Below are positions 61,601 through 64,000 of a DNA stretch of 64,000 nt, piece after piece (positions within the stretch are counted from its first letter, which is position 1; every line of letters begins with the position of its first letter). Source of the DNA: Ifrita kowaldi (Eukaryota; Chordata; Aves; Passeriformes; Cinclosomatidae); contig VZRS01001504.1 in NCBI GenBank assembly GCA_013398055.1, forward strand, positions 1 through 64,000. The letters are read 5' to 3'. The notes beneath the pieces are model-generated. The model did not search any database. It saw only the letters and a program-made list of their open reading frames with translations, and was not told the DNA's origin. The translations under genes and the position numbers were made by a program.

Positions 61601-64000
61601 GGTTATGTTCTTGGCCACAAACTGCGGGGTAACCCAGACTGCCTAACCCACATGTAAGAAGATGTTTTCTTTAAATATCAGATTCCCTGGGATCACCATG
61701 GACAGAACTGGAGACCAACCCTGATTATCCACTGTGGAGAGTATGTAGAGTACAGAATCAAAGAATCATTTTAAGTCGGAAAAGGTCTTTAAAATCATTG
61801 AGTCCAACCACAAAGAACACTAACATTACTCCCCTCCATGATGTCTAGGTGCCCTCACCCTAAAGGAAACATTTTAACTTCTTGCATAATCTTTTCAAAA
61901 TATCATATTATAAGAAATCAGATTAATTGCAAAGAGTTAACAATTTCAACACTTTGTAAAATATAAAATTTTTTTACTCACCACAGGATCCAAGCAGCCA
62001 AATATAGCACCAAATATAAGCATTTTGCCAATTTTGACGTTAACAGGAAGGGCTGCAAGGTGCTGGCCCAATGGAGTCAGCTGGGGCCCGTGTAACTGAC
62101 AAGCCCCAATCTTCCTCAACAGGTTCATTGCATTACCAATTACTTGCTGCTGTGGTGGATCTAATGCTCTGGAAAGAAAATCTTCAGGAGAGCCGAGACT
62201 ACATTTCTGTGAAGTAAAGGAGTATATATTTCAATATAAAAAATTATTATTAAAAAGTTTTCTAACAGCTACACAGAAAACTGCAAAGCTGTTCCTGCAT
62301 CAAAAGTTCACATTCCCTCCCCACTAAACAAGCCTCTTGCTTCCCAGAAGGCTGATGTGCCCCACATTAAGTTAACAAAACTTAATTGTTTGGAAGGGCT
62401 TCATATGGCATGACCACTGTTGAGAGAAGTGTGTTACCAATGACCACTGTTCAGTGGGAGACTCTCAATCCTGACGGGATGCAGTTCAACCTAGCACTAA
62501 TTTGTCAGGTTGCTAGTCTTTCCATGCACATCTTACTCACTTAGGACACGATGAGAGGTAAAGAAATTGCTCCCTTAAGCAGAAATCAATTAGAAAGCTA
62601 TTTAACAAAGTTTCAATTGTTACTCTCAGGCAACTGCAATCATATAGTAGACTATTCTCACTGAACAGCGTGTTCCTATTATCCAGCAGTCAAGTGCTGA
62701 GTTACTCCCAGACCTGTGGGAGAAGCCCCATTAAGTAATTACATTGGATCAGGTCTGTCCTAGCAAACCTTTTTAGCTATTAAGGACAGTAATTCCAAAC
62801 CAGGCAATAGTATGAAGGCGTAATTTCTCCAAAGGCATGGGTAGTATTTTTAGCTACCACGCCTTTCGTTATATTTTCTCTCCCATCCAGCTGAGGACGA
62901 GAGTAATAGAGGCACTTTGGGGCCACCCAGTGTCCAGCCAAGGTCAACCCACCACACAAGGTTAGCAATTCGAAAACCAAAATCCATACCATAATGTGAA
63001 GGCATAATTCCTCCAAAGGCACACGCAGTATTTCTGGAACAGAATATTCCACGAAACTTTCAAACCTGCAACATCGTAAAAACACAGAAACACATATATT
63101 CAACAAAATCTTTGAATTAAAGTTGTAAATCTGGGTTTCACATGGTCACTCTTTGCAGTTCTTCTCTTGAGGCGCAAGGCAGGGAGTAGCATGGGTAAGC
63201 CATCCATACTTTGAATTAAGGCATGTGTTGTGGCTGGGAAAACATGTTTTAGTCAGAGAGGGAAAGGCAGGAAACACTAATTTTCAAAACAAGTCTGTAA
63301 AATGCTTTCAAACTGAAAAGTCTTGCATGTGATTAAAAGGCACACTTCATTGGTTATATCAGAAGACTTTAACCTTAATTTGTTTCTCAGCTGAAAGCCG
63401 CTTCAGGCTTTCACAGAAGCAGGAAAAAGGTTATTCCACTGCAGTAACAGAAACTAATTCTGCAGTGCCCCCATCTCTTATTTATAGAGATGCCTCCTCA
63501 GAAACCTACAGATTTGCCTGATAAAAAATTCCAAGTTCAGGAGGTAAGGTTTGCACACATTTGATGTGAGCCAAGCAAGTGTGGTTAAAAATTGATGGTC
63601 TACAATTCCTTGTGCTGCATTTTTCTTTTAATTATGAATATTTTTAAAAAACACATTATAGAAATATTAGGAATAAAATTAACTTTTTTAAAAATGCAAA
63701 AGACTAACACTTTATGCATACGATATTCAAATTCTTGTTTTGGTTGAGTTTTTTTCCAGTTTTATCTTTCTGGTTTGCAGTAAATAAAGTGAATTCCAAC
63801 AAGAATTCTTGGTTTTGCACAAAAAAAGAAAAACACGGTATCTATGTGATTTACACAATTCTGCTAAGTTTACAATACCTGTCTCTCGTGTACATTCGGA
63901 AGCAGAACCCATCCCTAACACGCCCAGCTCTTCCTTGTCGCTGCAGAGCACTAGCTTTACTAACAAAGGTCTCTTCCAGGGAACTCATCTGACTGCTTTC
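52550..64000 (-). CDS. DHX29: DHX29 DEAH-box helicase, C-terminal exons
   Basis: DHX29 is a cytosolic DExH helicase that binds the 40S subunit and helps scanning of structured 5' UTRs. The window holds its last nine exons: 63879-64000 (runs off the edge), 62990-63065, 61982-62206, 58199-58335, 57478-57571, 56442-56744, 54986-55117, 53345-53441 and 52550-52605. All phases join without a break. Helicase motif VI is visible as QRQGRAGRVRDGFCFRMYTR. The winged-helix/ratchet part follows (YSVPEILRVPLEELCLHIM; MNLLRKIGACQLHGPQLTPL; NVKIGKMLIFGAIFGCLDPV). The C-terminal OB-fold region includes KAQVHPSSVNRDLQTHGWLL and LLFGGDIEVQHRERLLTVDG. The protein ends ELIKTENGN. Similarity to mammalian DHX29 is high throughout. 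The N-terminal half lies beyond 64 kb. Confidence 0.97.
53345..53441 (-). CDS. DHX29: DHX29 exon
   Basis: Reads APVKIAVIFKQLRVLIESVL then KKKLENPKMSLE; acceptor ctttatag, donor gtaact-like gtaaca. Confidence 0.95.
54986..55117 (-). CDS. DHX29: DHX29 exon (OB fold)
   Basis: 44 codons, VRYTKVYLRETTLISPFPIL to VDGWIHFQ; acceptor atatgcag, donor gtgtgt. Confidence 0.97.
56442..56744 (-). CDS. DHX29: DHX29 exon
   Basis: 101 codons, DVKQELIRLVRAAGFIAPSM to THGWLLYQEK; acceptor atttcag, donor gtaagt. Confidence 0.97.
57478..57571 (-). CDS. DHX29: DHX29 exon
   Basis: Reads WKRARQEGGYRAEMTYCRRN and FLNRTSLLTLE; acceptor ttccttag, donor gtgaaa. Confidence 0.95.
58199..58335 (-). CDS. DHX29: DHX29 exon
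   Basis: Reads ATLAAVMTEKSPFTTPIGRK through SDHITIYNAYL; acceptor aattgcag, donor gtaagt. Confidence 0.95.
58430..61190 (-). mobile_element. CR1 LINE, 3' half with reverse-transcriptase remnant
   Basis: Minus-orientation CR1 copy in a DHX29 intron. Its 3' tail begins near 58435, with the blocks cctggccttgaacacttcca and ttctctgggcaacctgttcc. Reverse-transcriptase segments with the words GSVLGPVLFSIFISDIDKG and FADDPKLSGAVDTPEG lie at 58865-59446 and again at 59854-60435. A more 5' ORF2 fragment lies at 60888-61172. It is decayed and 5'-truncated. Its apparent length is inflated by the 989-bp duplication. Confidence 0.9.
58723..60699. repeat. 989-bp duplication joined by a single N
   Basis: 58723-59710 recurs as 59712-60699 with very few differences (two noticed: atggctggg against acggctggg, aatacagacc against aatacggacc). 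The unknown base at 59711 is the junction. Probable assembly overlap between allelic contigs. Confidence 0.9.
61755..61860 (-). repeat. Short CR1 3' tail fragment
   Basis: Begins acagaatcaaagaatcattt and continues with attgagtccaaccacaaaga, the CR1 3' consensus in minus orientation. Confidence 0.75.
61982..62206 (-). CDS. DHX29: DHX29 exon
   Basis: 75 codons from KCSLGSPEDFLSRALDPPQQ to FGCLDPV; acceptor cttcacag, donor gtgagt. Confidence 0.95.
62990..63065 (-). CDS. DHX29: DHX29 exon
   Basis: Reads FESFVEYSVPEILRVPLEEL then CLHIM; acceptor gttgcag, donor gtatgg. Confidence 0.95.
63879..64000 (-). CDS. DHX29: DHX29 exon with motif VI (cut by window edge)
   Basis: Reads SSLEETFVSKASALQRQGRA (partial); carries the arginine-finger motif QRQGRAGRV. 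Donor gtattg. Confidence 0.97.

Noticed and set aside
1..64000. CRISPR arrays, bacterial operons, tRNA or rRNA genes
   Set aside because: None seen; direct repeats are few and of microsatellite, transposon or assembly origin, and the genes are spliced vertebrate genes.

Overview
This window is eukaryotic and almost certainly avian. It has vertebrate split genes, several 3'-anchored CR1 LINE fragments, an avian-type endogenous retrovirus with an LTR, and short GC-rich promoter exons. Gene order and orientation match human 5q11.2 (a block I recall as Z-linked in chicken): CDC20B(-) with GPX8(+) nested inside it, then MCIDAS(-), CCNO(-) and DHX29(-). No prokaryotic feature is present. The species cannot be named from the sequence alone.

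Left third (about 0.5-28.9 kb): the CDC20B locus on the minus strand. The start exon (28780-28841) and exon 2 (28498-28569) are recognisable, as are several WD-repeat exons at 0.5-14.5 kb. The WD part carries in-frame stops, a frameshift and phase-breaking junctions, so I call CDC20B a probable unitary pseudogene. Four hairpins of the miR-449 family lie in its intron 2 (25.5-27.7 kb), and all keep the GGCAGUG seed. GPX8 (18789-22032, plus strand) is intact in three exons and lies antisense inside the CDC20B transcription unit.

Middle (about 28.9-44 kb): a CpG-rich promoter region, a CR1 fragment, a long stretch with no recognised gene, and a decayed ERV (about 36.8-40.5 kb) ending in an LTR. 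Right (44.1-49.5 kb): MCIDAS (multicilin) and CCNO (cyclin O). Both are readable, but their first exons look damaged by GC-related assembly problems, and MCIDAS contains a sequencing gap and a GC-AG intron. From 50.4 kb to the end: the 3' UTR and last nine exons of DHX29, with intact phases throughout. One of its introns holds a CR1 copy with a duplication that looks like an assembly artefact.

How the genes relate: MCIDAS, CCNO and miR-449 are all parts of the vertebrate multiciliated-cell programme. MCIDAS drives transcription with E2F4/5, CCNO supports centriole amplification, and miR-449 represses Notch and cell-cycle targets. The main observation is that the miR-449 cassette with its 5' host exons appears retained while the CDC20B protein body has decayed. 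GPX8 (ER peroxidase) and DHX29 (translation-initiation helicase) are conserved neighbours with unrelated roles.
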